Source of the DNA: Stenopsyche tienmushanensis | Lineage: Eukaryota > Arthropoda > Insecta > Trichoptera > Stenopsychidae | NCBI GenBank assembly: GCA_008973525.1 | Contig: WACJ01000070.1 | Span: forward strand, 1-64,000 | DNA length: 64,000 nt | Direction: 5' to 3' | Shown here: positions 21,616 to 33,535 of the stretch, piece after piece | How positions within the stretch are numbered: the stretch's first letter is position 1 | Layout of the letters: the number at the start of each line of letters is the position of its first letter | Program-made: the position numbers and the translations under genes | The notes under the pieces: generated by a model | Databases searched by the model: none | What the model was told of the DNA's origin: nothing | What the model saw: only the letters and a program-made list of their open reading frames with translations

Positions 21616-22813
21616 GGATAGTAAATCGCTCACGCTACATGACAAAAAATATTTCATATTCAATACTTTACTTTTTATATAAATTTTTAATCCATCAAAA
21701 TTTGATTTCAACATTATCATTGGGATAGATTTTTACGTATTTATTATACACCTCAAAATCGGGCTAAATATCTCGATTATACGTTCGATATTTTCCCTAT
21801 AAATCAACGCTTTGTTGATTTTACACCAAACACTTTCCATTGTTGCATACAAAGAAAAGTTTTTTTTGGGCTGGCACCGCCTAGTGTAAAATGGTTTTGT
21901 ATTGTTTCATCCAGACCGCCATTACAACGAATCGGCACACCATGTCGCGTGCCATCTATTTATTAAAAAAAAATTCATTCCATGTCTTTAATGGTACGAT
22001 ATATAGGAGAAGCTCGGGTCATGTTCAAAGCAAAATTGTTGGCGAACGTTTGCAGTGATAGTTGGATATCAAATAAAAATTTAGTACAAAAAACGTACAT
22101 AGAAAAGAGCTATCATAATGAATCATTTAATGAGTGGCGAAGAGACATATATAATATAATGTACATGCGGCACGCGCGCTTAAAAACGCGTCCAGTGAAG
22201 CCGCGCGAGTATAAACCGTATAAGCTACAACACAACTGTGATTTATCTGCAAATTATTAAAATTGACGATTGATATTAATTTATCTAATATGTGATAAAT
22301 GCAACGTTTTATGCACCGCGTGCATATCTGCAGACAATAACAGTTTGAGCATATATGATTTAGGCGCATGGAGCAATGGTTCAAGTTAAAACGTTGCATG
22401 CCCATTACGGCATAGTGTTTCTGAAAAACGTAAAAAGTTTCAGAAACAAGCCTATTAGATTGTAGCCGCTCGAGTGCAAAGCAAACAAAGGAAAACTTTC
22501 TATTGTGAGCGGTTTATCCTGCACGCTCACACACGGCCGTTTACGAAGGCGTACATGTGTGTAAAGGAAGATGTGATGGTTAAACTTATTCAATTTTAAG
22601 AAATCGCTCATCGTTATGCAGTAGATTGGCCGCACCAGAAAGTCTGAGCATGTTTTCGAAAATCTGAAAAAAAAATATCTGAAAATTTGACACGTGTTAA
22701 CACACATTATTTTGTCGTGTAACACGCGTTGACATGTTTAAATTACATGATTAATTTCGAAATTCAGATACTATTATTAAAATTTATAAATTTGTTAATT
22801 TCCATCTAATATA
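21616..22813. other. no gene recognised
   Basis: AT-rich apparently single-copy DNA. Frames of 92 codons (21982-22260 plus, 22127-22405 minus) and 106 codons (22405-22725 minus) overlap or lack any domain. I do not call genes. Confidence 0.4.
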
Positions 22814-23486
22814 CACTCAAAACTCTTTTTGTGCGACTTTTTTTTGTGCGATTTCGAAGTTATGCGAGTTTTTTTAAAGCATTTTTTTATTTCACAAAGA
22901 GTACGTATCGAGATATTTTGGATAAAATAGGAAATAAATCATCAATACTAACTAAAATTTGGAAAAAAATTCTAATTTGGGACTGTGTAAATCATATTGC
23001 ATCTGCTATCGCTGAATTACGACCACGCCCTCTATTCTGGTTTAGATTTTTGAAAAAACTGATTTCGTTTCTTTGCATTTTTATAATGCCCAAAATTCCA
23101 ATTATTTACGGAGTTATAATTTTTTAGTGACACAGAAACTTGTGACAAAATATGGCCGAAAATCGACTTGACTGAATTTGACAAATAATTAGTTTTTCTT
23201 AAGTGGATGTCTGGAATTTGAGATGCCAGATATCAGACATCCTTAAAATTTTACCAAAGAAGCAGGACGTTCTTTAAATGTTACCAAAATGTTATTTCTT
23301 AATTGCTTTATTGTTTTCCTGTTTTTTTATATTAACTTTTTTTATGCGATTTTGGATATATTATATATAGCTGTTTCAAAGTTATGCGGATTTAAAAATA
23401 CATGGAACGCATCTTCACTTTTTCTATAAAAGACATATCTTTTTTGTGCGATTTTCCGCGGAACGCATCTACCGCACAAAAAACTG
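22814..23486 (+). mobile_element. Tigger/pogo-type element with transposase remnant
   Basis: The left end is CACTCAAAACTCTTTTTGTG after TA. The right end ATCTACCGCACAAAAAA is present but its tip is lost. The segment 22920-23070 encodes LTKIWKKILIWDCVNHIASA, close to the C-terminal part of Tigger/jerky-type DDE transposases (FWKKYNILDCIxNI-type). The remainder is frameshifted. The lost tip is fused directly to the next transposon, as at 59075-59135 where the junction is still intact. Confidence 0.75.
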
Positions 23487-24415
23487 TTTTGCTATGTCTC
23501 ATACATAGACCCTATGTTCTAATGTCAGTGTTGTCGAAATAGATTTTCAAATAACATTTTGAATAAATAAATCCAGTGGGGTCAAATCTGGAGACCGTGC
23601 GAACTATAGAATAGGGCACATCCCCAGGCGAAGAAATATAGTTGTGTTATATCTGGCCCGTCCACTGACAAATAAATCCAGTGGTGTCAGGTCTGAATAT
23701 CGTGCGGACCATGGAATAGGACCTTCAAAAGAATTATATGATTTATTATTATTTCGTGGCTCGTACGGTCTTCAGGCCAGATACCATTGGATTTCTTTGC
23801 TTGGGGACGTGTCCCATACCGTGACAGGGTCTCCTGATCTGACACCACTAGATTTCTTTATTTAGGATCGTGCATAATAATTTACACGACGGAGATGCCC
23901 ACAAAAGAAATAATAATTGACGGAATAAGCGTCGACTTAGCAAAAATGAAAAAGGAAATGCTATTTCAGACAACTACAGTTGAAAAAAGAAAAAAGTGTC
24001 GTCATACAAAATAGAGGTGGCTCTGACCCTGACAAGCTAAAGCAAAGGGTATGAACTAGAGATATTTTAAAAACCAAACTAAGTTCAAAATAGTTATTAG
24101 TTTTTTGGTTTAAAAATTTCTCATTCGTTTGTACATTTTATATGACTTTGAAAGATCAGAAGTAATTTTCTTTAAATATATTGCATAAAAAATGATTTAT
24201 TTTTATCAAAAATATTGCAAAATACAAAAATAGTTATTTCATGCTATTACGGCCACATATTAAAAAGTTATGGCGATTTAAAGCTGAAATTTTGGATATT
24301 TTTTCAAAATTTTCCAAAATCCGTCAAATTTAAGACATATGGCCTATGTGGGAAACGTAGAAAAAAAACCTATCCCCTAAAATTTTGTTGATTCATGTGC
24401 AAACATACTGTATAT
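23487..24415 (+). mobile_element. SPDLTPLDFF-family DNA transposon with inverted 65-bp minisatellites
   Basis: Tc1/mariner superfamily relic. Inner left terminal sequence (ATAGACCCTATGT, GTTGTCGAAATAGATTTT) leads into minus-oriented units of a 65-bp repeat (23565-23730). A short AT core (AATTATATGATTTATTATTA) follows, then plus-oriented units (23755-23877) whose last copy runs into the transposase tail. The unit encodes SPDLTPLDFF, the third catalytic Asp region. The tail (GCATAATAATTTACACGACG, CCCACAAAAGAAAT) matches 28225, 34560 and 53310. The right terminal region 24241-24415 matches 59580-59754. Dead copy. Confidence 0.7.
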
Positions 24416-24615
24416 ATATGTATAGATTAACAATGACTCTTTCTGTTAGTTTATGCGTGCTCATGCATGAGATTAGAATACAGGCGCGCAGAAAAAAGTT
24501 GAAAAGAGTCGACCAAAAGCCTTGGCCGCTGGAATACGCGGTCCTTTCTCCGACATCGCTTATAGTCTTATTGTTGCGATTTTTGTCTTCAATTGTCCAT
24601 ATCTATATTCCTACT
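24395..24615 (+). repeat. dispersed repeat shared with 28635-28800
   Basis: Ordered matches are ATGTGCAAACAYACTGTATA, AGATTAACAATGACTCTTT, GAGTCGACC, CGGCATCGCTTATAGTC-type and TTTTTGTCTTCARTTGTC. It directly follows the SPDLTPLDFF element at both loci, so it may be a longer 3' end of that element or a co-duplicated flank. Confidence 0.65.
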
Positions 24616-24792
24616 TAGCTTCCGTGGCCTGATTAAGAAGTAGCATAAATAGGATCAGACTTGATTATAAGAGAAATGGTCCTGATGAGGGATAAAATTG
24701 TTTTCCCACATTTTTTTGGTAGTGTTTGCTACTAGTAATGCTTGTCTAATATCAATATCTTCAATTGACAGTGGTTTAGTTAAATATAAGTA

Positions 24793-24819
24793 CAGTCTCG
24801 TTACTTAATAGCCACCTTT
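24793..24819 (-). mobile_element. solo mariner-type terminal repeat
   Basis: CAGTCTCGTTACTTAATAGC continuing CACCTTT is the reverse complement of 6166-6192. No transposase adjoins it. Confidence 0.5.
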
Positions 24820-26140
24820 CGTTTACTTTTTCATATATAAATATGCTTAAATGTTGATGATTAATCTTGAATTATTGAATTAATTTGAAAGCAAGTTGGG
24901 TGAAATCGAATATTTGATATTGTTTTATCAAAATTTATTGTTTTAAAAGTATTAAATATGTTTGAATTCAATTCAAAAATTATTATTCAATTGCAATAGT
25001 CGATTGAACGCGTCCTGGCTGTGCTCCAAGTATATTACACATTACGCAAAATGCTATTTTCAGCGGAAATCACTATGCTGAAATACAATGGTATATAATC
25101 GAATGGAAATGAAAAAGAATATTTCTCATGTGAATAAATATTAAACGTCAAACGATCTGTTGATATTCCGCAGTAGACTCTTCATTCGCGTATAGACCTT
25201 CGTCAAATGTTGAGTCAAATGCACAAAGACGTCTAACATCATCAGGGATGTGATCCTTCTTCTTGACACTCATATGTCAACCATCTCGACATAATACACA
25301 AATATTTCCTTCAACTCATGACAAATGTCGCTTATAGCGAGCGTCCAAAATACCAAAGTTCTCATGCGTCTCTCAATATTTGATTACGTAAAAAATCCCC
25401 GTGAAAAATTTGCACGGAGCCTTTTCGCCAGCATTTTTGCCATTACTCGTTAATAGCATATTGTTTTTCGCGTCTGCAACGACGTGAAGTAAATTAGATG
25501 TCAAATTCGCACGGCACACTATTAAATATCAGCATTTGAAGTCCAGAAAACGTCGGCGCAGAATGAAGCCGTGGCGAGAGTCGTAAAAAAATACAGCACT
25601 TGTATTAACGAATAGTCGAGATGCTGCTTACAAAGCGCTCGAAAATTATTTTTCCAAAGGAGGCTTCCATTATATTCGGGGCCTCTCGGAACGTATTGAA
25701 TGTGTGAATGGTTCTCAAATATGATATTTTAAAAGCGCTTTAAGATTTAAAGGCAATCCGGGTCTGGGCCGGATGCCTAATCGCCGAACGAATAAGGCTT
25801 TTCCAAAACGAAATATCCTCCTTACATGCAAAACGCGCTAACTGTCGACAATTTCAACAGCCGTTTCGATGTTCGGTATAACATTCGGCACGAAGGTCTC
25901 ATTTCGTAATTTATGCTAAAACGACTGAAAAATCAAAAAATGTGCATAATTCAAGACATAAAGTGATTTAAAATATCATTACTATACTATCAGATATGCC
26001 AATTTATCATTATGTGTCAATATTCGTAAACTGCTTGATTGATTAGGGCATCCCATTTTTACTCTAAATATTTGTTGCGTGGGCAAAATAGCAACCCTAC
26101 ATAATACCGCTGTTGATCTGTGCTGATTTTAATCGCAAGA
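24820..26140. other. single-copy region, no gene assigned
   Basis: AT-rich to 25100, then somewhat less so (25140-25930), with no open frame of note. It holds no repeat I can match. Confidence 0.4.
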
Positions 26141-26359
26141 TTAACCCGTTGATTAGGAATCGCGCATATATGCGATCGGACTCAAGTGAATCGGAGATAG
26201 AGGCAAGGTAATTCAGTAAAGATACCCCTACACACCTAAATATTGCGAAAAGCGATTCATAGCGCTATGACAGACATGTGTATTGTTTATGTTTACGTGA
26301 AGAAATTAATGAATATTATGTGCTATCAACAGTGTTAAGGTGCATTTATTGATATAAGA
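26141..26359 (+). mobile_element. piggyBac-like MITE, family 1, internally deleted
   Basis: A clean left tip, TTAACCCGTTGATTAGGAAT, is followed by CGCATATATGCGATCGGACT, GATACCCCTACACACCTAAA and AACAGTGTTAAGGTGCATTT. The central ~300 bp and the right tip are missing; a mariner-type end abuts it at 26364. Confidence 0.8.
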
Positions 26360-26363
26360 GGCA

Positions 26364-26430
26364 TGTCTAGAAAGTAAGTTTACTAGGTTTTTATATTTTT
26401 TTTAGAATAAGTGTGTTTAAAAAAAAAACA
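26364..26430. mobile_element. mariner family C end fragment
   Basis: TGTCTAGAAAGTAAGTTTAC followed by TTTTTTTTAGAATAAGTGTG matches the left end of the element at 26634. Confidence 0.6.
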
Positions 26431-26633
26431 GATTACATCTATTTTGTTTTATAGTAAGCATAATAAATTCATAATATTGACGAATTTACTCACAAGTATA
26501 CAATATATGACAATAAAATAGTTTATATAAGAACCGAAACAACCATTATTTTTAAACCGGTTCAGTTTTGGTTTGTGTTTTGATTTATCATACAAAAATA
26601 GAACTCAATAAATCATATTTCAAATCTTTGACG

Positions 26634-27192
26634 AATATCCCGAAAGTAAGTGTACTGAATTTGAATATTTTTTTTAGAATAAGCGTATTTGAAAAAAATA
26701 CAGGATATTGTTGATATATTTGTTGACTATATTTTACATAATCGCCATCTCGTTCGGTACACGTGGTGAGCCGTGGCATAAGCTTCTTTGTGGCCTCCAT
26801 GAAAAACTCCCGCCAGTTTCTTGCATCATTTCAGAATTTATTCGTCGGTTGAAAAGTTAATTTCATCCATGTGTACCTTCAAGAAGGTGAAAATATCATA
26901 ATATGGAGGAGTCAAGTCAGGGGAATACAGGGTTTCACAAGTTTCCTGATCTACAACCATAACAGAGCTTAGAAAGTCCTCACCTTCCAATTCAAGTTAA
27001 GCACGTGGCTTGCACTTAACGATATCTTTCACGTAACTGGATACTACAACGTGAGTGTACGTACTATCGCATTCCTGCAATGCTTGCTCTATCAGGAGAT
27101 CCCCCTCTAGTACTCAGTGTTGTCAACTTTCAAAAAACAAAAAAACTACAGCCCGTTATTGTCACAGTACACTTACTTTATGAACATTCCTA
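26634..27192 (-). mobile_element. mariner-superfamily family C element, inactive
   Basis: The inverted ends share AAGTAAGTGTACTG. The complement encodes the transposase C-terminal half: TLYSPDLTPPYYDIFTFLK, then an interrupted stretch, then FFMEATKKLMPRLTTCTERD and GDYVK, the usual C-terminal CxxxxGDYV ending. Against the family pattern SPDLxPCDYDLF, the third catalytic Asp position is Tyr. The N-terminal half is gone. Confidence 0.75.
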
Positions 27193-28012
27193 TAAAGCAT
27201 TCGACTTATTTTTAAATACATTCTAGTTTGAAACATCATCAATCAGCTCTATGTAGCGCAATGTTTTTTGTTGTTACTATTTTTAATTTTGATTATGGAA
27301 TACAACAATAAGCCACAAAAAGTCATGCGGTCAGCATATCTACTATGCAAAGTATATTTTTGTTGAATGTATATATGTATCATTGAAAAAAATATGTTTA
27401 TGCTTGTAAAAATCTGTTTGTCTGCGAGAACGCCCAAAAATATAAATATGAATATTTTAGGATGTTGCATTTCAAATTAATTTTCAAGCTTAAATTGTAT
27501 TCAAAATCAATATTTTTTAAAATGAATATTCCAAACATGCAGCATAAGCATTCTATAATAAAAGAATGAGAACTTCGATGGTTATTTAATACTCAAAATA
27601 GAAAGTTTCGACGTTACTAGTTTTCAGTTTACATTGTTTGGCATGTGTCTGCTGTGAAGAGGAGCATAAAAGTAAAACAAGATAGAGTTTGGACCGATTT
27701 TCGTTACTCGGATATCAGACGAAAGTTTTTTTATTTTATTTTAGCTCCTGTTGTTCTGTTTCATATATTCTGCTTGAGCAAATTCTTGCCAATCTGAATT
27801 AATGAAGAAAACAATAAACGTATATCAATTTGACTTATTTTGTAAAGATTGTTTCTATTCAGATCTTATCAACAAGAACGTCATTTATAATTGGATATTA
27901 TTTTGGACATCACTTTCTGGATTCTCAAATCTGTGACGTTGAAGTATAGATAAATTTGTCTGTACGTACTGATCTGTATAAAGGTAGATTTTTCAAAATA
28001 GATTTTTTTCAA
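27193..28012. other. no gene recognised
   Basis: AT-rich. A 73-codon minus frame (27249-27470) has no recognisable feature. Near 27990 the sequence AAAATAGATTTTTTTCAA resembles the inner left end of the next element. Confidence 0.4.
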
Positions 28013-28640
28013 CCCACGGTTTCCAGGCCCAACACCACTGGATTTCTTAGTCTAGGGACGTGGCCTATTCCATGTCTCACATGATCTCAAAACCTGACAC
28101 CACAAGATCGCTTGGGGACGTGCCTTACTCCTAGATCTGACACCAGTGGATTTCTTTGTCTAGGAACATTCCCTATTCCGTAGCTCGCAGGGTCTCCAGA
28201 CCTGACACCACTGGATTTCCTTGTCTAGGAACGTGTAAAATAATTGATTTACATGATAGAGGTCGAAAAAAATCCTAATTAAAAGACTACACTACATTTC
28301 TAATAAGGAAAATTTGTGGTGCGTACATACAAAGCAAAGGTGGCCAATTTGAACAAGTTTTGTAAAAAAAATAATAAAAACATCATAAGCATAGAAAATA
28401 TTTTCTTAACTCTGAACTTGACAATCTGATACCTCTTCATGTTTAACGACTTATTGAATGATTTGTATAGCATGTAGCATATCGTTGAAAAGAGTTTGAT
28501 CTAGAAAACTTTTCAAAACTAAACTAAGTTCAAACCAGGTGTTAGTTTTTTGTTTGTTTAAAGAATGTAAAAGTTGACACTTCTCATTGCGTTGGCTTAT
28601 GTGTAAGATAAGGTATATTAGATGAATCGCTAAAATCTTG
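28013..28640 (+). mobile_element. SPDLTPLDFF-family transposon relic with minisatellite
   Basis: At 28013-28235 there are four degenerate units of about 65 bp. The last two are clean (from TGGATTTCTTTGTCTAGGAA through GACCTGACACCAC). The final unit continues into transposase tail sequence (GTGTAAAATAATTGATTTAC, CATGATAGAGGT) and decays before 28640. No minus-oriented units are present, unlike at 23565 and 59333. Confidence 0.7.
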
Positions 28641-28800
28641 TTGGTCCATGTGCAAACACACTGTATATATAGATAGATTAACAATGACTCTTTTTGAAAA
28701 AAGAAAAGAGAGTCGACCGACAGTCTTGACCGCGAGAGGACGTTGTCTTTCCTCCGGCATCGCTTATAGTCCTGTAGCTGCAATTTTTGTCTTCAGTTGT
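28635..28800 (+). repeat. dispersed repeat shared with 24395-24615
   Basis: Same ordered motifs as the first copy, with better conservation of CATCGCTTATAGTCCTGTAG and TTTTTGTCTTCAGTTGTC. Overlapping frames on both strands (106 and 110 codons) are not convincing. Confidence 0.65.
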
Positions 28801-31564
28801 CAGATAGTGAATAAATCTTCGTGCAAGTTCATTCTTATTATTAAAAAAAAGGTTCCACATGTTAAACATTCCTGTATATCGCTCCAATTTGGTATTTCTA
28901 TTGAAATACAGACAGATGATTTGTCGTTCAGATCAAAAAGTCCTCCTCGAATATTTTTGAATTTGTAACTCAGCATCGCATCAAGATGGTCAAATACGTT
29001 TCTGTCAACTTGATTAACTCTTCTGATGATAAACGTTGGAAAAAAATGTCCAACGTCAACCGCAAAATCTGCTACCTACTTAAAGCAGTCGAGTGTTGCG
29101 TACTTTGCGTATATTACGCTTGGTAGCAACCGCCTCTGAGCTTTTCGCATAAATTATGAGTAAAAACACGATAAGTATTCTAGCATCGAAACAACGAAAT
29201 ATTGTGACACAAAAGAGGAAGGGCTGAATGCATAATTTATGACATCACTGAGTGAAAATTTTTGTCAATAAAAAATTAGTCCTCCACTTCTTCCCCAAAG
29301 TGATTTAAAGCTCCAATCGTTATGAGTTCAGCGAGCTTCAAAGCTCAAAATTATTTTATAAGACCCATATTTCGGTTGAATGTTTATACATTGTCGTTAA
29401 TTTATTGATACATTGTAATTGATATATTGTAAATAAACATATAAGTGATGATTTTTAACCATTCCGATGATACAGATTGATGGTGACATCCAAAATATCT
29501 ATTCTGAGAATTTGGCATGCTTAAAAAAATATATTCGTCCAGAATCAATTCAATTTTGTGGAAAAAATGCTGCATACGTATAGATTGGGCATTACTTACA
29601 AGCAGGCAGAAAAGTCTCAGGTGCACAAAATAAACCTCTTATTTTGAGCGAATGTAAACGATAGTCGTCAATAGAGCCTTCGCTTTCTGTCGCTACTGTG
29701 TAGCAATGTTCCGGGATGGGGATGATAAAAGTGAGATGGGGTGAATCGTAAATAAAAGCGTTTTATTGTCGGAACCACATTCAATTGTTTCTTTGTCGTC
29801 AGTGCTCCGACTCGATAAATTCACTCTTAACTACTCTGAGGACTTTTAAATAAACGTCTGTATCTTTTTTATAACGAAAAAGGCTGCATTATCTATAGTT
29901 TCAATTGATGTCGTATACTTGATTTAAAGTGTGCTTTAATATGATCCTGATATTTAAATGATTAGTGAAAAAATTATGCGCAATAATGCATGACGGCGAG
30001 CGTACGATTGGTGATGCGTATGTATATGCTGGCATGTTATTTGCGAGCGTGTACGGGTCGTGTGTGATTCAGGCGAAATGATTTTTGGAAGCAAATATGG
30101 CAAAATGATCGAATGTAATCAATCCGAAATCCAAACACCGACAATTATACATTAAGTAGTATTTAATGATTTCCACAATATTATATTAGATCATTAAATA
30201 TTAGTTTTTTTTTTTAAATCAGAGATTTAAATGTGCAAATTTTCAAAAACGGTAATTGAAATTAAATTTACAAAAATGAAATATATTTAGGTCTAAAATA
30301 TTTAGGGAAAAGTATTTTAGATTTAATTTTTTTGATGGATGTTTTGAAAAAAAATCAATTTATAATTTTTTTGTAAAAAGTTATTTTTGTATAGTTGCAG
30401 TGTAACGAATTTCAATGCGATATTCGTATTAGTCTATTCATCATTATAATAGAGCGAAATCAGATAAAAATATCAACAGAGTTTTCGAAAAATTAAAAAA
30501 TGACTTGACAATAGTTCCGAATTAAGAAACTTTTTTGCCTTTTTGGTTAAAAAAAACATTTTTTTTCGTGTGTCGGAAAGAACCAATGCGTAAGAATACT
30601 TTTAGTTAACTTCAAGTCCATACAAATAAAATTCGCAAAGTTATAGGTCTGTAGGAGAAACGTTAAACGCGTTCGAAATAATTTTTTTTCAAGCTCACGG
30701 AAGTGCTTTCAAATGTTTTAGATGAGATTTTTTAATAAAAATTAGTAAATATGTGTAAAATAAAAGTTTTAATCGTTTGACCTAGAATTATTTAAAAATA
30801 TTTAAAGGTTTCTGTTTAATGAACAAAAAATGTTGATAAAAACATAAAGTTTTTTTTGATTACTCACTATTTTTTTATTTTTAAATATTTTTTTATAATT
30901 ATAGGTTAAGCTATGCAAAATATTATAAAATGTAAAAATATGTTTAATTATTTTGCTGCAAATCATTTGTCCAGGACTAAAGACTTCCGCGATGAAGAAT
31001 GTCATCGCTTGTGCACCGACAAACGTGGTTTCCACTCCCACACATTATAAAACTTTAAAAAATATTATAATATTTAATAAAAATCGCCTAGTCAACACAC
31101 CAAATATCAACATTCTATATTTAATACTTTTTGCATATAAAAATGTTTAAAAAATCGATCACTTTTAGGCCCAAAAAAGCAAAAACGTCCTTTAAATATA
31201 ATACTCATTTTTTTAATAAATCTTACAATTATTCGCTACTCGGAGTACTTTTTAAGTACTAAAACCGGGACAAGGTAATTCAAGCTTTTGAAGAATTTAT
31301 TGGTTCTAATAATGTGAACATTTGTAAAAAATATTTTATTTTCTTTTTAGCAAAACACTGTTATTGCAAATATACATTATTTTGATTGAATTTATTATGA
31401 TTTGTAAAATTTATGATGTTTTAACGTTCACTTACTAAATTCGAACGTTCATGTGATATGCCCTAATATAATAGATTTATTGATAAAATAAAGGTGTAAT
31501 ATAACGAGGTAGAGAAGCTGCTTTTTCATGTGAGAGTCTTCTATAAATAATATTTTTTGCGTCG
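28801..31564. other. long AT-rich region, no gene assigned
   Basis: No coding sequence with a recognisable motif and no internal match. The part 30100-31560 is extremely AT-rich; 28970-29340 is somewhat less so and may be unique. Confidence 0.4.
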
Positions 31565-31945
31565 TTTTTGTATTCTAACTGACATGACTGACCCGAGATG
31601 TATGTTGGATCCCACTATTCGGGACCATATCAGCCCGCTCAACAAAAGTGCACAGCAAGGGGCAAAACCTGAATTTAATGTCCGCGAGGACAACCTCATT
31701 CTCAACTTCTCCCCCCTCTTTTATGGGTGAGAGGAAGTTCAGTCTCGCTCGCGACCTCATTTGGTGTGAGCCACCAATGTAAATTAGCCTCTGGGAGGGT
31801 TTTCGTGAACATGGAGATCGTAGAATGCTCCGGGGATGAATTTCTCCCTATACCTTATACAAAAAAACTCTAAATTCCCTAAAAGGTACAAGGTTGGACA
31901 CACAAAAGGTGTGTGTGTCCAACCGGTCCGCTTTTCAGATCGCTG
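31565..31945 (+). repeat. repeat block B relative
   Basis: It shares ACCCGAG, GGATC, TATTCGGGAC, GGAGATCGTAGAA, CCCCGGGGATG-type, CCCTAAA and GTGTCCAACCGGTCCG motifs with the blocks at 37745 and 41940, but adds a middle section (31640-31790) they lack. A fragment is also at 53695-53800. It looks like a dispersed repeat, not a locus-specific duplication. Confidence 0.6.
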
Positions 31946-32178
31946 ACACTTCGAATGAACAGGAGGGAGAAGTTTTACTGGATTCTATCGTATTGGAGGA
32001 TGAGACTTGGTTATGTCACAATACCCCAGAATCCAGAAGAGAATCCAAAAAGAGCTGGCGCCTTGATCTCAAAAAATAGTTTAATATATTTGTGAAGTAT
32101 CCTGTGAATTTCAATTAAATATAAGCATTTTTCGATTCTACCCAAATGTTGTAACCTTACTTTCTGGATAACCCTCGT
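31946..32178 (+). mobile_element. mariner family A fragment with intact DETW motif and right end
   Basis: Codons give LLDSIVLEDETWLCHNTPES, the first catalytic Asp block of this mariner group. After a stop, the 3' leader ends in TTACTTTCTGGATAACCCTC at 32159-32178 followed by TA. A 61-codon frame (31894-32079) begins inside the neighbouring repeat and runs into this transposase piece, a chance chimera. All other transposase parts are missing. Confidence 0.8.
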
Positions 32179-32499
32179 ACATACGACACTAAATTGAAAT
32201 ATTGAATGTGATATCAAAAATTACGGTTATTCTGCGATATATGGTTATATCGCTTTTTTATAATTGTATAAGGTTATCAATCAGGTCATTCTGATTGTTA
32301 TAAATTTGAAATTTAATGTGTTGTTGTCCATTTTTAAACTGCTTTGTTGGAAGTGTGTCAAGAACGAGGGAATACTTTTGTCGCTTGGCGTATTTAATTC
32401 TCGAGCTGACTGACTTGTCCGCGTCTGAAATATGAAATAGAGTAACTTAATAAGGTTTTTCGTCAAGGTTTTAATTCAATGAGACGCCTTCAAATTAAA
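32179..32499. other. AT-rich spacer
   Basis: Nothing recognised. Confidence 0.4.
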
Positions 32500-33100
32500 A
32501 AGCAGAGCAAAAGGAAGAGCAATTGGAAAAGTCAAAAAGAAGTCGCCGCGGTATTTCAGCGCGGGGCTCCGCCCCGTACGTCCACGTGAAGATTAAATTC
32601 GGACAAAAAACTCATTCTTCTTCAATTAACTTCAGCAAAAGAAAAACAGCTTCAATTTATCACGGGCCTACTTGCATATATCTTCGTTTACTTAAAACGG
32701 TATTACCGGCCTTAAGTTACCAAAACAGTGTGTTACAGCGTTTCAGCATTTGATTCCTGTGTCGTATTTCGCGAAAGAGCGGGACGGCGCGACGCGAGAC
32801 GGCCGCGAGCGAGCGAGACAAAATACTAATTACAATGTGTAAGAAGGCCTTAGACACCTCGAGCAACCACCCGCGGAGTGAAATTAAGTGAAGCCAAGAA
32901 TTATGAGCAGAACAATATTACTTCACACCGCGACCGGGAGAGAACTCAACGCCATCCTCGAGTAATTTATAATCATCATTATTTCATTACACTACGTTAC
33001 ATTACGGCAGTTCGTTGCGTCACGCGAGAGCAGGTGACGACAAACTTTGGAGCAGGTGACATTCCTAAGGAGGTCGCCGCTCGCTGACAATGACAAACTA
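32500..33100. other. GC-rich region with hairpin, unknown
   Basis: It contains a strong stem (GCGGGGCTCCGCCCCGT, 32560-32576) and a CpG-dense stretch near 32775-32820 (GGGACGGCGCGACGCGAGAC). Frames of 76 and 69 codons show no domain. It could be a promoter/5' UTR of an unseen gene or part of an LTR element. Confidence 0.3.
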
Positions 33101-33294
33101 TCCTAGCTCCTTAACTATCTTATAGGTAGATGAAGGCTTGTGGCCAACCACGAGCTCTGCTCATAGATCGTCTTTACACTTTATCCAATACATTAAAATC
33201 ATCCCACATGACGATCAATGTTTAATAACATCAGAGAGTAGCGGTTAATTATCCCGGAAGCGACATCTAGGAAAATTTTATTCATAAAAGGTAT

Positions 33295-33535
33295 CTCAGA
33301 ACCGCGCACCGTGAGTAAAGCTTGTATATCAATAAATGAACCTTAACACTTTTGATAGCACACAATATAATATAATTGATTTATGTGGCTTTATATTATT
33401 TATTATGATTCTAAAAAGATCACCAATCGTCCCCATACCTAATGGCTTTCAACCAGATACGGACAAATTTCATTATAATTTTAATATTTATTTTGTCATA
33501 ACTTGTTGATAATTGATGATGATAACAAATGATGA
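33295..33535 (-). mobile_element. piggyBac-like MITE, family 1, partial
   Basis: CCGCGCACCGTGAGTAAAGC, CAATAAATGAACCTTAACAC, TTATTATGATTCTAAAAAGA and AACCAGATACGGACAAATTT match the complete copy at 14440 in order. The right half and both tips are missing. Confidence 0.75.

Noticed and set aside
22405..22725. 106-codon minus frame
   Set aside because: No motif, no conserved partner and biased AT-rich codons; not supported as a gene.
28451..28968. 110- and 106-codon frames on opposite strands
   Set aside because: Both lie in a repeat also present at 24395-24615, where the frames are not kept.
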